Positions 36,354 through 46,225 of a stretch of DNA of 64,000 nucleotides are shown here, one piece after another. The stretch comes from Maridesulfovibrio sp. Its GTDB lineage: Bacteria; Desulfobacterota; Desulfovibrionia; Desulfovibrionales; Desulfovibrionaceae. Position 1 is the stretch's first letter. Each line of letters begins with the position of its first letter. The stretch covers positions 62,001-126,000 of the forward strand of contig NZ_OY780933.1 of assembly GCF_963676065.1 (NCBI RefSeq), given 5' to 3'. The notes under the pieces are model-generated. The model was not told the DNA's origin, did not search any database, and was given only the letters and a program-made list of their open reading frames with translations. A program made the translations under genes and the position numbers.

Positions 36354-38786
36354 TTATTGCACTGCTGATCTCTTGGATAAGTCTTCGTACATGGTCCAGG
36401 TCTTGAGAAATTCGGCATCAAAAGAGCGTTTCTCTGTGTAGGTTCTTGCGCTTTTTTTCATGTATTGAAGCAGCTCAGGATGATCCGCAAGCCTCACAAT
36501 CGCCCGTGACAGGGCATCTGAATTCCCGGCCTCTACAATCAGCCCTGTTGTGTCCTCAATAAGGTTCTCGCAAGGACCGCCGGAGTCGGTAACAATAACC
36601 GGAAGACCGGACGCCTGTGCTTCAAGAACAACATTCCCGAACGTATCTGTAGCGGAAGGAAAGACAAAAACATCCGAACTGGCGTAGCATGCAGAAAGTT
36701 CATCACCTGAAAGGTAACCTGTAAATGTTACCGGAAACCCTTCCAGCCGTCCTTTCATTTCTTCAAGATAGGGGCCGTCTCCGACCACAACCAGATGCAA
36801 TTCCGGCCTCATGCTTGAAACCGTGATAAAAGCATCGGTCAGCACATCCAGATTTTTTTCTCTGGAAACGCGGCCTACGTATAGAAGTTTCACCGATTCC
36901 TTAACCTTAAATCTGCTATTGTAAAACCCGTTGCGCTTTTCCGGTGTAAAGCGATTAATATCCACTCCCCGGGGATAGACCTTGACTTTGTGAGGTTTAA
37001 CACCCTTTTCGATCAGCTCATCGCCTGTTGATTCCGAGGGCACGAAAACCGTATCCATCTGGTTGTAAAACCAGATCATATATTTCCATGCCATATCTTC
37101 CAGACCGGTATCATCGGTAAAGGCACGCACATATTGAGGGAACGCGGTATGATACGTACCGTGAACGGGCAGCTTCAGCAGCTTTGCCACAGCAAGCCCG
37201 GCCAGCCCGACTGGGCCGGGTGTAGCCAGATGCAGCAGGGTGTAATTACTTTCAAGGCAATGTGAGAGTATCCGAAGGAATGGTGGATACTTAAAGGAAA
37301 GTTCCGGATATTCAGAAAATTCAAAATCACCCGCCGGTGTAAAATTCACAACCTGATCACTGGACCCCTCTGAACCGCAGGTAATTACCGTCAGTTTTTT
37401 ATCGTGCTTTCGGGCCACATCGAGCTGGTGCTGCAGAGTCAGGGCCACACCGTTCACATCACTGAAGGTATCAGTGAAATGAGCGATTTTAGTCTCCCCT
37501 TCAAGCGGATCACTGTGTCCGAATGCATTGAGACAATCCCTAGCCAACTCCCGTTCGCTGGCAAAAAGTCCATACGAAACAAAATACGGAGCCAGCAGTG
37601 TATACAGTGATCCGGCTGCGCCGATTGTATGAAAAACGTCAAAAAGATTCGCACCCAGCGCGCTATTGATGATCTTATCTCCCAAACCGGAAAGGACCTT
37701 ATCGGTGGCGTTGCCCACGAAACGGAACCATTCATTCTCCAATTCTTCGGGGCTGTACCTGAATCCGCAACTTATATTTCGTGCACGTTCATCGCTTTCC
37801 ACAATGCGGTTGGCTTCACGTAACAAAGCGGCCTGTACGGAATCCGAAGTCCTGAAATATTTTTTGGAACGCTGACGGTAGATGAACTCCTGCAATTTAT
37901 CGAGTATGGAGGGGCTTTCCTTGTCACCCGGGTCGAGTACATTATCTATATACCGAAAACATTCAACAGATCGCTTGAGTTTGGTGCAGTCAAAATGACT
38001 TTTGTAAAACTGATAGGCAATGCCGTACAGATTATGGGCCATGGTGTGCGGGGTGGCTGCTTTACCCTGAACCATTCCTTTACATTCGGTCACAGCTTTC
38101 AGCATTTCCTGCGGAGTGTTCACACCCACACACTCTGTATAAACCCGCGCGATATTAATGCCTGAATGGTCGTCAGAACCACCGGTAAGCCCTTTGACCC
38201 ACGGAGTTTTTCCGTAGGGCGCAAGACCATGTTTATCAGCAAGGAAGTCAATTCTTTCAGGAGTCAGGTTATCGACAATTGTCCGTAGCGCCTGATTCTG
38301 CATTTCATCACGGGTACCGTTAAGCTCCAGAGTATTGAACAGCAAAAGAGCCTGTTCAAAATGCTCCGGGGTCAGCCTTTCATTGACCGCAAAGAGAGGA
38401 TGGGCGAGCACATGAACGATGCCCTGCTCGCGCAGATAAGGCACCAATTCAAAAACATTTTCGCGTACTTTCTGAAATTCACGATGTTGTTTTTCGGTAA
38501 TATCATAGGCAAGAACATGCAGCTTGCAGCCGTCTTCCGGGAAATATGTCGTAATTTCTTCGCTTACAAAAGCGTTATCAAGATGGGCTATTTCCAGACT
38601 GCCGTTGATAGTGTTGTGATCAGTAATCGTGACCATATTCATGGACCGGGCAATAGCTCTGTCATAAATTTTCAACGGTTCGGTGAAGCTCTCCGGACAG
38701 TCCAGTTTCTGCAGAATCCACTGGGACGGGCGGGTTGAATATTTAGAGTGTACATGCAGGTCCACCCTCACATTAGAACCTTTCAT
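36354..38786 (-). CDS. PHP-domain phosphoesterase fused to a GT4 glycosyltransferase
   Basis: 810 residues. The N-terminal PHP domain has metal ligands visible in VDLHVHSKYSTRPS (residues 8-21), TITDHNT near 53, VLAHPLF near 125 and GLTGGSDDHSG near 200. A helical linker (about 250-425) leads to a GT-B glycosyltransferase of family 4 (IAHFTDTFSDVNGVALTL near 432; LYVGRVSREKNLDVL near 635; PSATDTFGNVVLEAQASGLP near 720, with the donor-binding E-x7-E region). PHP domains hydrolyse phosphate esters; GT4 enzymes use nucleotide sugars. The fused protein may make or trim a glycan or glycolipid, but the substrate is unknown. Single gene. Confidence 0.87.
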   Translation of the reverse strand: MKGSNVRVDLHVHSKYSTRPSQWILQKLDCPESFTEPLKIYDRAIARSMNMVTITDHNTINGSLEIAHLDNAFVSEEITTYFPEDGCKLHVLAYDITEKQHREFQKVRENVFELVPYLREQGIVHVLAHPLFAVNERLTPEHFEQALLLFNTLELNGTRDEMQNQALRTIVDNLTPERIDFLADKHGLAPYGKTPWVKGLTGGSDDHSGINIARVYTECVGVNTPQEMLKAVTECKGMVQGKAATPHTMAHNLYGIAYQFYKSHFDCTKLKRSVECFRYIDNVLDPGDKESPSILDKLQEFIYRQRSKKYFRTSDSVQAALLREANRIVESDERARNISCGFRYSPEELENEWFRFVGNATDKVLSGLGDKIINSALGANLFDVFHTIGAAGSLYTLLAPYFVSYGLFASERELARDCLNAFGHSDPLEGETKIAHFTDTFSDVNGVALTLQHQLDVARKHDKKLTVITCGSEGSSDQVVNFTPAGDFEFSEYPELSFKYPPFLRILSHCLESNYTLLHLATPGPVGLAGLAVAKLLKLPVHGTYHTAFPQYVRAFTDDTGLEDMAWKYMIWFYNQMDTVFVPSESTGDELIEKGVKPHKVKVYPRGVDINRFTPEKRNGFYNSRFKVKESVKLLYVGRVSREKNLDVLTDAFITVSSMRPELHLVVVGDGPYLEEMKGRLEGFPVTFTGYLSGDELSACYASSDVFVFPSATDTFGNVVLEAQASGLPVIVTDSGGPCENLIEDTTGLIVEAGNSDALSRAIVRLADHPELLQYMKKSARTYTEKRSFDAEFLKTWTMYEDLSKRSAVQ

Positions 38787-38920
38787 GGCAAAATCCTCCT
38801 GAAGTTCACGCGGCTCCCGCGCAAAGACATGCAGTTATTTTTGCCTATGTTAATAAGGGCTGGATGCTGTAACAGTCCCACGGTTCGGTTACGGTTTCAG
38901 GTTTTTTCAGAGAACAATAA

Positions 38921-38955
38921 AAAAAGGTCGCGCCCCTCATGGGACGCGACCTTAC
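38921..38955 (-). terminator. Terminator after purL
   Basis: AAGGTCGCG and CGCGACCTT pair (9 bp) around a C/G-rich loop; the minus strand continues with a run of T. Confidence 0.87.
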
Positions 38956-38977
38956 ATTTTATATTATTTGCTTTCTG

Positions 38978-41956
38978 CTACCAGTTCAAGGTTTCCTTGA
39001 AAGCTGTGGCAAGATCTTCAACCTTGCTGCGTACAATACCTTCAGAACCTTCCATGAGGCCGAAGGAGTTGCCGCCCATGGTCATACCGATGCGCTGGCA
39101 GATCTGTCCTGCGAAGAGCTCTTCAAACTTACCGGCATTCTCAGGAGCTACAGTCACCGCAAAACGGGAAGCAGACTCACTGTAAAGCACGCCCAAGGTG
39201 GACATACCGTATTCAGTAGGAACAGAGCGAAGATCGACCTCACAACCGATACGGCCACCGAGGGACATCTCGGCAAGGGCAACACCCAGACCGCCGTCTG
39301 AAAGGTCATGACAGGAGGTCACAAGACGCTGACGCATGGCCTGATTAAGAGTCATGTACCTAGTTTTGGCGGTAAGCGCTTCTACATGAGGAACCTTATC
39401 ATGCACAAAACCGAGCTGGGATGTGATTTCAGCCCCACCCATTTCGTCGCGGGTCATACCCAGCACGTAGATGAATTCACCGGGCTTCTTGAAATCGGAA
39501 GTAACGCACATATTGATGTCCGGGACAATTCCCACTGCGGAGAAGAGCACAGTCGGCGGAATGGAGATTTTCACGCCACCGCCTTTGTAATCGTTCTTCA
39601 TGGAATCCTTACCGGAAATGCAGGGAACACCGAAAGCACGGCAGAAGTGAGACAGAGCCTGATTTGCGCGCACCAACTGGGCCAGCTTGTAGTGACCGTC
39701 CGGGGTTGATTCGGACTGAACCGGATCGCACCAGCAGAAGTTATCGATACCGGCCATATGGTTAATGTCACCGCCAACAGCCACTGCGTTACGGATAGCT
39801 TCGTCAACTGCGTTGGCCATCATCCAGTAGGTATCGAGATCAGAGAATTTGGGGCAGATACCGTGAGAAACAACAAGACCTTTATCATCATCGAAGTCAG
39901 GGCGGAGCACACCGGCATCGGCGGGACCATCTTCCTTCTCACCGACCAGAGGCTTGACGACACTGCGTCCCTGCACTTCATGGTCGTACTGACGGATAAC
40001 ATATTCTTTGCTGCAAATGTTGAGACGGCCAAGCATATCCTTGAGCAAGGCGGTATGGTCAGCAACTTCAGGTTCTCCGGTAAATTCAATTTCAGGACGC
40101 TCCCAGACAGCCTTGAGCTTCATCTGGGGAACTCCGTCATGCAGGAAATCCATGCGCACGCTGGCAACGGGTTTATCGCCGTAGCGGATATTGTACAAGC
40201 CGCTATCGGTATAGGTTCCGAGAGCAGTAGCTTCAACGTCCATTTCATCGGCCAGAGCCATGAACTCGTCCAATTTTTCCGGCGGAACAGCCAGAGTCAT
40301 GCGTTCCTGAGCTTCAGAAACAAGGATTTCCCAAGGCTTGAGGCCATCGTATTTAAGCGGAGCTTTAGCGAGATCAAGATCACAACCGCCGCTATCCTCG
40401 GCCATTTCACCAACAGAAGAGGACAGGCCGCCGGCACCGTTATCGGTAATGGCGTTGTACAGTCCCAGATCGCGGGCACGCATCAGGCAGTCATACATTT
40501 TGCGCTGTGTGATGGGGTCGCCGATCTGCACCGCTGTTGCGGGGGAACCTTCATGCAGTTCTTCGGATGAAAAAGTAGCGCCGTGAATACCGTCCTTACC
40601 GATGCGACCTCCGGTCATGACAATTACGTCACCGGGCATGGCCTTCTTTTCGTAGCTTAAACGGCCAGCGGATTCAATCGGCATGGTGCCTACAGTACCG
40701 CAATAAACCAGCGGTTTACCGAGATACCTTTCGTCAAAAACAATGGAACCGTTCACGGTAGGAATACCGGACTTGTTACCACCGTGCTCAACGCCTTCAC
40801 GCACACCCTCAAACACACGACGGGGATGCAGCAGACGGGGCGGCAGCTCACCTTCGTGAAAAGGTGATGCGAAACAGAAAACATCAGTATTGCAAAGCAG
40901 GTTCGCGCCCAGCCCGGTTCCCATGGGGTCGCGGTTAACACCGACAATACCGGTCAGTGCTCCACCGTAAGGGTCAAGGGCGGAAGGACTGTTGTGAGTC
41001 TCCATTTTAACGCAGACATTGAGCTTATCATTGAACTTGATAACACCGGCATTGTCTTTAAATACAGACAGGCAGAAATCATCATCGCCTTTTTCAGCGC
41101 GGATTTCCTTGGTGGTGTTCATGATGCAGGTTTTGTAAAGGCTGTCTACGGTAGAGGAAACACCGGTTTCCTTATTCTCGTAGCTGATTTTGGAGCTGAA
41201 AATCTTATGTTTGCAGTGCTCGGACCAAGTCTGAGCCAGAGCTTCAAGCTCGGCATCGGTAGGTTTAGCACCGAGTCCGATTTCTTCGCGCTGCTTGATT
41301 ACTTCCGGATCGGTATAGTAATCACGAATGCAATGGAATTCTTCCAGACTCAAGGCAAGAGTGTTTGCACGGCTGAAGGCGACCATCTCGTCATCGGACA
41401 TGGCTGCGATATCAATAACCGCAACTTCGTCACTGGCCTTGCCGGTAACCCGAGCTGCCTTGGCTTCAAAACCCGGAGATTTAACCCATTCTTCAGCAGA
41501 ACGGATTTCGTATCTCTGGATAAGTTCGTTAGCCAGCAGGTCCTTAGCAATATGGCTGACCTTGTCCAGACCGAGATCTTCGGCAAAAAGGTACTGGGTG
41601 GAGGTGTAAACTTTCACTGCTTCCACATCAGCAGGCTCGGTAACCAGAATGACCGATTCCTTGGCTGTGCGGCCTTCGTTATCGGTAACACCGGGCCGGA
41701 ACCCAACTTCAAGGTTCCATGCGAAATCCCCGGCCAAAGGCTCCAAAGAAGGATTATGCAAAACCGGGTCGTGCAGCACACCCTGATCCAGAACTTTTTG
41801 TATTTCGTCTTTTTCAAGACCTTCTACAGTATATACTTTGATGGTCCGGACTTCCCCGGCCTCTATACCGAGTTCTTCCCTGATCTTATTGGAAACTTTG
41901 TGGCCGTGAACATCACGGACATGGTCTTTAAGTGCGACCTCGACACGCCAGAGCAT
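38978..41956 (-). CDS. purL: Phosphoribosylformylglycinamidine synthase, PurS-PurL fusion
   Basis: A 992-residue ATP-dependent synthase of purine synthesis (FGAR to FGAM). The N-terminal about 200 residues look like duplicated PurS-type domains (MLWRVEVALKDHVRDVHGHK; KVYTVEGLEKDEIQKVLDQG). The PurL core follows with TWSEHCKHKIF near 270, ETHNSPSALDPYGGALTGIV near 320, TDNGAGGLSSSVGEMAEDSG near 530 and a second ATP-grasp-like half. There is no C-terminal glutaminase, so a separate PurQ is needed. I start at the ATG at 41956 with GAGGAG upstream. It is the last gene of the minus-strand run. Confidence 0.93.
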   Translation of the reverse strand: MLWRVEVALKDHVRDVHGHKVSNKIREELGIEAGEVRTIKVYTVEGLEKDEIQKVLDQGVLHDPVLHNPSLEPLAGDFAWNLEVGFRPGVTDNEGRTAKESVILVTEPADVEAVKVYTSTQYLFAEDLGLDKVSHIAKDLLANELIQRYEIRSAEEWVKSPGFEAKAARVTGKASDEVAVIDIAAMSDDEMVAFSRANTLALSLEEFHCIRDYYTDPEVIKQREEIGLGAKPTDAELEALAQTWSEHCKHKIFSSKISYENKETGVSSTVDSLYKTCIMNTTKEIRAEKGDDDFCLSVFKDNAGVIKFNDKLNVCVKMETHNSPSALDPYGGALTGIVGVNRDPMGTGLGANLLCNTDVFCFASPFHEGELPPRLLHPRRVFEGVREGVEHGGNKSGIPTVNGSIVFDERYLGKPLVYCGTVGTMPIESAGRLSYEKKAMPGDVIVMTGGRIGKDGIHGATFSSEELHEGSPATAVQIGDPITQRKMYDCLMRARDLGLYNAITDNGAGGLSSSVGEMAEDSGGCDLDLAKAPLKYDGLKPWEILVSEAQERMTLAVPPEKLDEFMALADEMDVEATALGTYTDSGLYNIRYGDKPVASVRMDFLHDGVPQMKLKAVWERPEIEFTGEPEVADHTALLKDMLGRLNICSKEYVIRQYDHEVQGRSVVKPLVGEKEDGPADAGVLRPDFDDDKGLVVSHGICPKFSDLDTYWMMANAVDEAIRNAVAVGGDINHMAGIDNFCWCDPVQSESTPDGHYKLAQLVRANQALSHFCRAFGVPCISGKDSMKNDYKGGGVKISIPPTVLFSAVGIVPDINMCVTSDFKKPGEFIYVLGMTRDEMGGAEITSQLGFVHDKVPHVEALTAKTRYMTLNQAMRQRLVTSCHDLSDGGLGVALAEMSLGGRIGCEVDLRSVPTEYGMSTLGVLYSESASRFAVTVAPENAGKFEELFAGQICQRIGMTMGGNSFGLMEGSEGIVRSKVEDLATAFKETLNW

Positions 41957-41988
41957 GGCTATCTCCTCTTGATGATTAAAGTCCGGGC

Positions 41989-44475
41989 CTATTTGGCCCA
42001 AACCAGTATATTTCCGCCTAAATCCTTGGCTTCATAAGTCGCTTTATCAGCGCGGTTCAGTATACTTGCGGAAGTATCACCTTCCTTGAGCAGAGTGAGA
42101 CCACCGCTGATAGTGACTTTGCCGGAAAATTTTTTCTCAACCTGGAGCCGAATCCTGTTGCCTATCTTTTCCAAGGCTTCAGCACGGACTTCAGTAACAA
42201 TAATCCCGAATTCATCTCCCCCGTAACGACAGGGGAAATCCATACCGGAGCGTAATTCAGTACGTAAAATATCGCCAACACCTTTAAGGACTTCGTCACC
42301 GACCTGATGCCCTTCAGTATCATTGACCGCCTTGAAGCCGTCCAGATCAAAAAACAACAGCCCTACCGGACGCCCAGTTCTCCTGCTGCGCTTAATTTCA
42401 CGGGCAATTAGCGTGTTGAACTGAGTATGATTGAAAAGATCGGTCAAACCGTCAAAAACAGCCTGTCGCTTGAGCTTATCTTCCAATCTGCGGATGGCGG
42501 TAAGGTCACGGGCTACGATTAAACTTTTTTCTCCGGGGCCGGTCAGCTTACTTATAACGAATTCAAAGGGACGACCGGCAGTATCGGTCCTTTTCAACAG
42601 GACTTCCACAATGCTTTTTTCCCTTTCAAACATCTCCGGCCCCCAGAGTCCGGTATAAGTTTCGCAGGGGGTCGCTATTTCAAAAATATTGCGGCCCAGA
42701 AATATTTTGGAAAAACGCGATGAGGCGTAGGATATATTTCCCCTCTTATCAACGGTGAGCACAACATCACGCATGGAGTCTACCAGACCTTCGAGAAAAT
42801 CCCGTTGCTTGAGAGCCTGAATCTGACTTTCAGACATCTCCCTGATATCCTCCATGATCAATGATATCAACTGCTCTCCACCTCGGTCCTGCTTGTATGC
42901 TGAGACATAAAGACAGGCCTCGCGGGGCATACCGCCGGTACGCAAGTTGACGCAGATAATTTTGCTGAATGATTTTCTGGATTCATCGCCCAGAAAATCA
43001 CCCCAGCTGGAGCCCATACCTGCACCGAGTCCCATCTGGAAAAGTTCGCGGAAATTTTTCGTGCCGGAGACGGAAGCCCCGCCCAGTAAACGGGACATGG
43101 CTTCATTCATATCAATCAAGTCGCCATGAGCGTCCAGACTGGCTACACCTAGCGGTAAATTTTCCAAAATTTGGGCGCGATCCTCCATGAGGTGCTGCTT
43201 GGCACAATAGTGCTCGTAGGCTTGACCTATGAAACGAAAATAAAGGTGTAATCCTTTGCGATCCTTAGCGCTAAGACTTTTGGAATCATAGCGGACCCTG
43301 CCCAAAATGACATTTCTGCTTAAAATTTCCTCACCGAAACCGCGTTTCTGCCAGGGGATATTTTCAATAGAAAAAGCTTCGGGGGCAATATCCACGCCTT
43401 CACCTTCTATCCCCCTATAAAATTTGTATTTGTCTGTATGGGGAGATTTGAGTGCCAATTCCCAGTCGGTAATATCCCAACTCAATTTAAGGTGTCTGCC
43501 GATAATCCGGGCTATTGAAGCCACTCCTCCTTCCGCGGTCAACAGCTCAAGACTTAAGAAATAGCTTGATTGTAGACTCTTGATGGAATGGCTATAGAAA
43601 TTTGTATCCTCTTCTTTATCAGACATGCCGAGGATGTTGAGCATGGATTGGAATTTAGTACGGCAGACTTCACGGAATGCTTCAATGTCTTCCTCATCCA
43701 TATCCAAAATACGCTGAAGCTGAACCTCGAACTGCAAAACATTGAAAGGTGCGGCGTCATTGCCAAGTTCCATTTCAGCCCATTTAGTGGCAAGAATCAC
43801 GGTCTGAGTAGGCAGCTCAAAAGAATCAATCTCATCAATGGCGTGGTGATGCTGCAGGGATGGACAGTTAAGCTGTTCCATCTTCCATTTGCTCAGTAAA
43901 AGCTGACTGAGACCACCATGATTCATCCCCCATATATCATTCTCTTCTTCCGCCTGTCCGATGCAGGATCTGGCTACCGAGTCCTTTGCAATTGTATCCG
44001 GAAGTTCTCCAGGGGCGGCGCAACGCAGAAAAAGCAAAGAAATATCCTTAAGCAGACAGCAGAGATAGACCTTATCCGCATCATCAGGGCATATACGAGA
44101 AGCAATAAGCTGGGCGGAGATAGCACCCCAGACAGTCAGCATCCAGTCGCTGTAAATTTTGTAATCTTTATTTTGCAGATTCGTGCAGATATGCTTCTGG
44201 TAGGTGACTGTTACAGCCAGATTGAGTAATTCACGAGTACCGAGAACAACAGCAGCCCGTTTAAAATCGGTTATTTCCTGAGAAAGACCGTAGAAAGGAG
44301 AATTAACCAGATTGATAATAGTGGTCGAAAGGGCGGGGTCCATACTGATTATCTTGCCAAGCACCGCAAAATCAGGTTCCGGCTTGCAGGCCTCCTCCAT
44401 CAGTTGGAGCATGACCGGAGGAAAGCTGAGTTTCATCATCAGTCGCGGTGATTCAAGAATATCTTCCAGACTCAT
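41989..44475 (-). CDS. HDOD-PAS-GGDEF signalling protein (probable diguanylate cyclase)
   Basis: 828 residues. The N-terminal HDOD domain (about 10-215) includes FPPVMLQLMEEACKPEPDF and IINLVNSPFYG. A helical middle follows, then two PAS-like domains (about 455-570 and 570-660). The C-terminal GGDEF domain has the active-site motif CRYGGDEFGIIV near 770 and DGLTDLFNHTQFNTLIAREI at its start. It should make cyclic di-GMP. No membrane segment is evident. Strong ribosome site GGAGGAG; 29 bases after the polyprenyl synthase stop and 32 before purL. Confidence 0.9.
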   Translation of the reverse strand: MSLEDILESPRLMMKLSFPPVMLQLMEEACKPEPDFAVLGKIISMDPALSTTIINLVNSPFYGLSQEITDFKRAAVVLGTRELLNLAVTVTYQKHICTNLQNKDYKIYSDWMLTVWGAISAQLIASRICPDDADKVYLCCLLKDISLLFLRCAAPGELPDTIAKDSVARSCIGQAEEENDIWGMNHGGLSQLLLSKWKMEQLNCPSLQHHHAIDEIDSFELPTQTVILATKWAEMELGNDAAPFNVLQFEVQLQRILDMDEEDIEAFREVCRTKFQSMLNILGMSDKEEDTNFYSHSIKSLQSSYFLSLELLTAEGGVASIARIIGRHLKLSWDITDWELALKSPHTDKYKFYRGIEGEGVDIAPEAFSIENIPWQKRGFGEEILSRNVILGRVRYDSKSLSAKDRKGLHLYFRFIGQAYEHYCAKQHLMEDRAQILENLPLGVASLDAHGDLIDMNEAMSRLLGGASVSGTKNFRELFQMGLGAGMGSSWGDFLGDESRKSFSKIICVNLRTGGMPREACLYVSAYKQDRGGEQLISLIMEDIREMSESQIQALKQRDFLEGLVDSMRDVVLTVDKRGNISYASSRFSKIFLGRNIFEIATPCETYTGLWGPEMFEREKSIVEVLLKRTDTAGRPFEFVISKLTGPGEKSLIVARDLTAIRRLEDKLKRQAVFDGLTDLFNHTQFNTLIAREIKRSRRTGRPVGLLFFDLDGFKAVNDTEGHQVGDEVLKGVGDILRTELRSGMDFPCRYGGDEFGIIVTEVRAEALEKIGNRIRLQVEKKFSGKVTISGGLTLLKEGDTSASILNRADKATYEAKDLGGNILVWAK

Positions 44476-44503
44476 AGCTACAGCTCCTCCTTTAAATCAT
44501 CAC

Positions 44504-45472
44504 CTACTTTTTACGGGTCAAAACAAAATCAGCGGCCTGTTCCAAAACTCGTTGCTCCCCGCTTTTCGGTAACGGTGTCAGACAGGATTTAGCTTTTTCC
44601 ACGTATTCAGCAGCATAAGTTCTGGTACGGGTTCCAAAACCGTGCTTTCTGATTTCCGCCAATACATGATCGCGTTTTTCATCCGACAGAGTCCGGTTCT
44701 TGATTTCTGCAAGTAACTTCTCTGCTTCTTTTTCTTGTAACATTTCAAGGTAAAGAATCAAAGGTAAAGTAATTTTACCTTCTTTTAAATCTCCACCTTC
44801 CGGTTTTCCGGTGTCGTCAGACGGAGATTCGTAATCAAGTGCGTCATCAACAAGCTGAAAAGCAATTCCCATATTCAGGCCGAAATTACCCAGAGCATCT
44901 TCCATTGTTCGGTCATCTGAGGCAAGAATGGCTCCGAGCCTGCATGAGGTCTCAATCAAGCGGGCAGTCTTCCCGATGATGATGTCCATATAGGTATCCC
45001 GGTTCATCAGCGGTTCGGAAATATGTGCTATTTCGAGGATCTCTCCTTCAACAGTGGCCATAATACCTGAAGCGAGAACGGCACTGATACGCGGTTTGCC
45101 GTAATCCGCACCGATCCTGTTAGCCAGTGCGAGAAGCACATCCCCGGCAAGAATTGTCTCGGTAGTTCCGAAGACAAGGTGTGAAGCTTCAACGCCCCGC
45201 CGCAGATCAGCGTCATCCAAAATATCATCATGGAGCAGGGTTGCGGCGTGCAGCAGCTCCAGAGAGCCTGCCAAGGGATAAATATCATCCTTTGCATAGC
45301 CAAGCCCACGGGCGGAAAGAATGGTCAGCACAGGGCGTATTCTTTTTCCCGGAGCAAGCAGCACATGCCTTGCAACATCTTTTACCAGCCCCTCAAGTTT
45401 TCCGGTTTCCTGATCAAGGAAATCGTTAATAAGGGGCAGTTCATCTTTGAAATAGGCTAATAACTCAATCAT
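44504..45472 (-). CDS. ispB: Long-chain polyprenyl diphosphate synthase (octaprenyl/heptaprenyl type)
   Basis: A 322-residue trans-prenyltransferase that builds the side chain of menaquinone. First Asp-rich motif LLHDDILDDADLRRG near residue 80, second FQLVDDALDYES near residue 207; GKRIRPVLTILSARG near 40. Large residues near the first Asp motif set chain length, which cannot be read safely here. Next to futalosine hydrolase (mqnB), consistent with menaquinone rather than ubiquinone synthesis. Confidence 0.92.
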   Translation of the reverse strand: MIELLAYFKDELPLINDFLDQETGKLEGLVKDVARHVLLAPGKRIRPVLTILSARGLGYAKDDIYPLAGSLELLHAATLLHDDILDDADLRRGVEASHLVFGTTETILAGDVLLALANRIGADYGKPRISAVLASGIMATVEGEILEIAHISEPLMNRDTYMDIIIGKTARLIETSCRLGAILASDDRTMEDALGNFGLNMGIAFQLVDDALDYESPSDDTGKPEGGDLKEGKITLPLILYLEMLQEKEAEKLLAEIKNRTLSDEKRDHVLAEIRKHGFGTRTRTYAAEYVEKAKSCLTPLPKSGEQRVLEQAADFVLTRKK

Positions 45473-45523
45473 CCGCGTATGAAGTTTCCCGGTTACGAGA
45501 GACCAAAAGAAGCTTTGAGAAAT

Positions 45524-46222
45524 CTACTTCACGAGAACCTGACAGACCCGTCCCAGTTCAGTGAGCGCACCGCGCAAATCCCAATCTTTACTATCTCTTG
45601 ATCCCACAAGGTTTGAAACAGTCCGCACCTGACATAGCCCCACCCCGACGAGGGCGCACACATAAGCAGCCGCAAAACCTTCCATATTTTCTATATCCGC
45701 CGCATATTCATTTCTGTATACAGCAGCACCTTCCGCTGTGGCGGTCACTCCGCTCACAGTCAATGACACAGCTTCAGGCAGATTCTCAAATCGGTCAAGT
45801 CCAGAATCAAAAAGCCTTTTTCCAGAACAGAGTCTGAGAGCATTCCAGACAGGCTGACCGTCAATCTCAGCGAGGCTGAATCCCAGCCCTTTTGGATCGA
45901 CAAGCCCGTCTTTTTTTAATCCGAATTCAGGCCAGATTTCTTTCCTCACCACACATGCGGAGCAAAGCGGAAACTGCTCGGCGTTAAATGTTCCGGCAAT
46001 ACCTGCCAGCACAACAATACCAACATCATTTCCGGCCAAGGCCCGGGTGATGGCGAAAGATGTATTTATAATCCCGATTCCGGTCACCAACAACAGCGCG
46101 GGACGACTGCCGAGCATGAACTCTACAACACTGCCCTGCTCCAGAGCAGGCAGCTTGCAGAAACCGCCAAGTGCGGCCTTCATCTCCTTGGCTGTTGCTG
46201 TGACAAAAAGAATCGGTTTCAA
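45524..46222 (-). CDS. mqnB: Futalosine hydrolase
   Basis: A 232-residue nucleoside-phosphorylase-fold enzyme that removes the base from futalosine in the alternative menaquinone route. Seen: LLVTGIGIINTSFAITRAL near 44, VVLAGIAGTFN near 70, ADIENMEGFAAAYVCALVGV near 177 (purine-nucleosidase NMEG site) and RTVSNLVGSRD near 205. TTG start at 46222, three bases after the upstream stop. MTA/SAH nucleosidase is the close alternative; the chain and polyprenyl neighbours favour MqnB. Confidence 0.87.
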   Translation of the reverse strand: MKPILFVTATAKEMKAALGGFCKLPALEQGSVVEFMLGSRPALLLVTGIGIINTSFAITRALAGNDVGIVVLAGIAGTFNAEQFPLCSACVVRKEIWPEFGLKKDGLVDPKGLGFSLAEIDGQPVWNALRLCSGKRLFDSGLDRFENLPEAVSLTVSGVTATAEGAAVYRNEYAADIENMEGFAAAYVCALVGVGLCQVRTVSNLVGSRDSKDWDLRGALTELGRVCQVLVK

Positions 46223-46225
46223 AAA

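Noticed and set aside
40994..42037. A 347-codon plus-strand frame antisense to purL
   Set aside because: The purL reading is unambiguous; the antisense protein has no recognisable domain.
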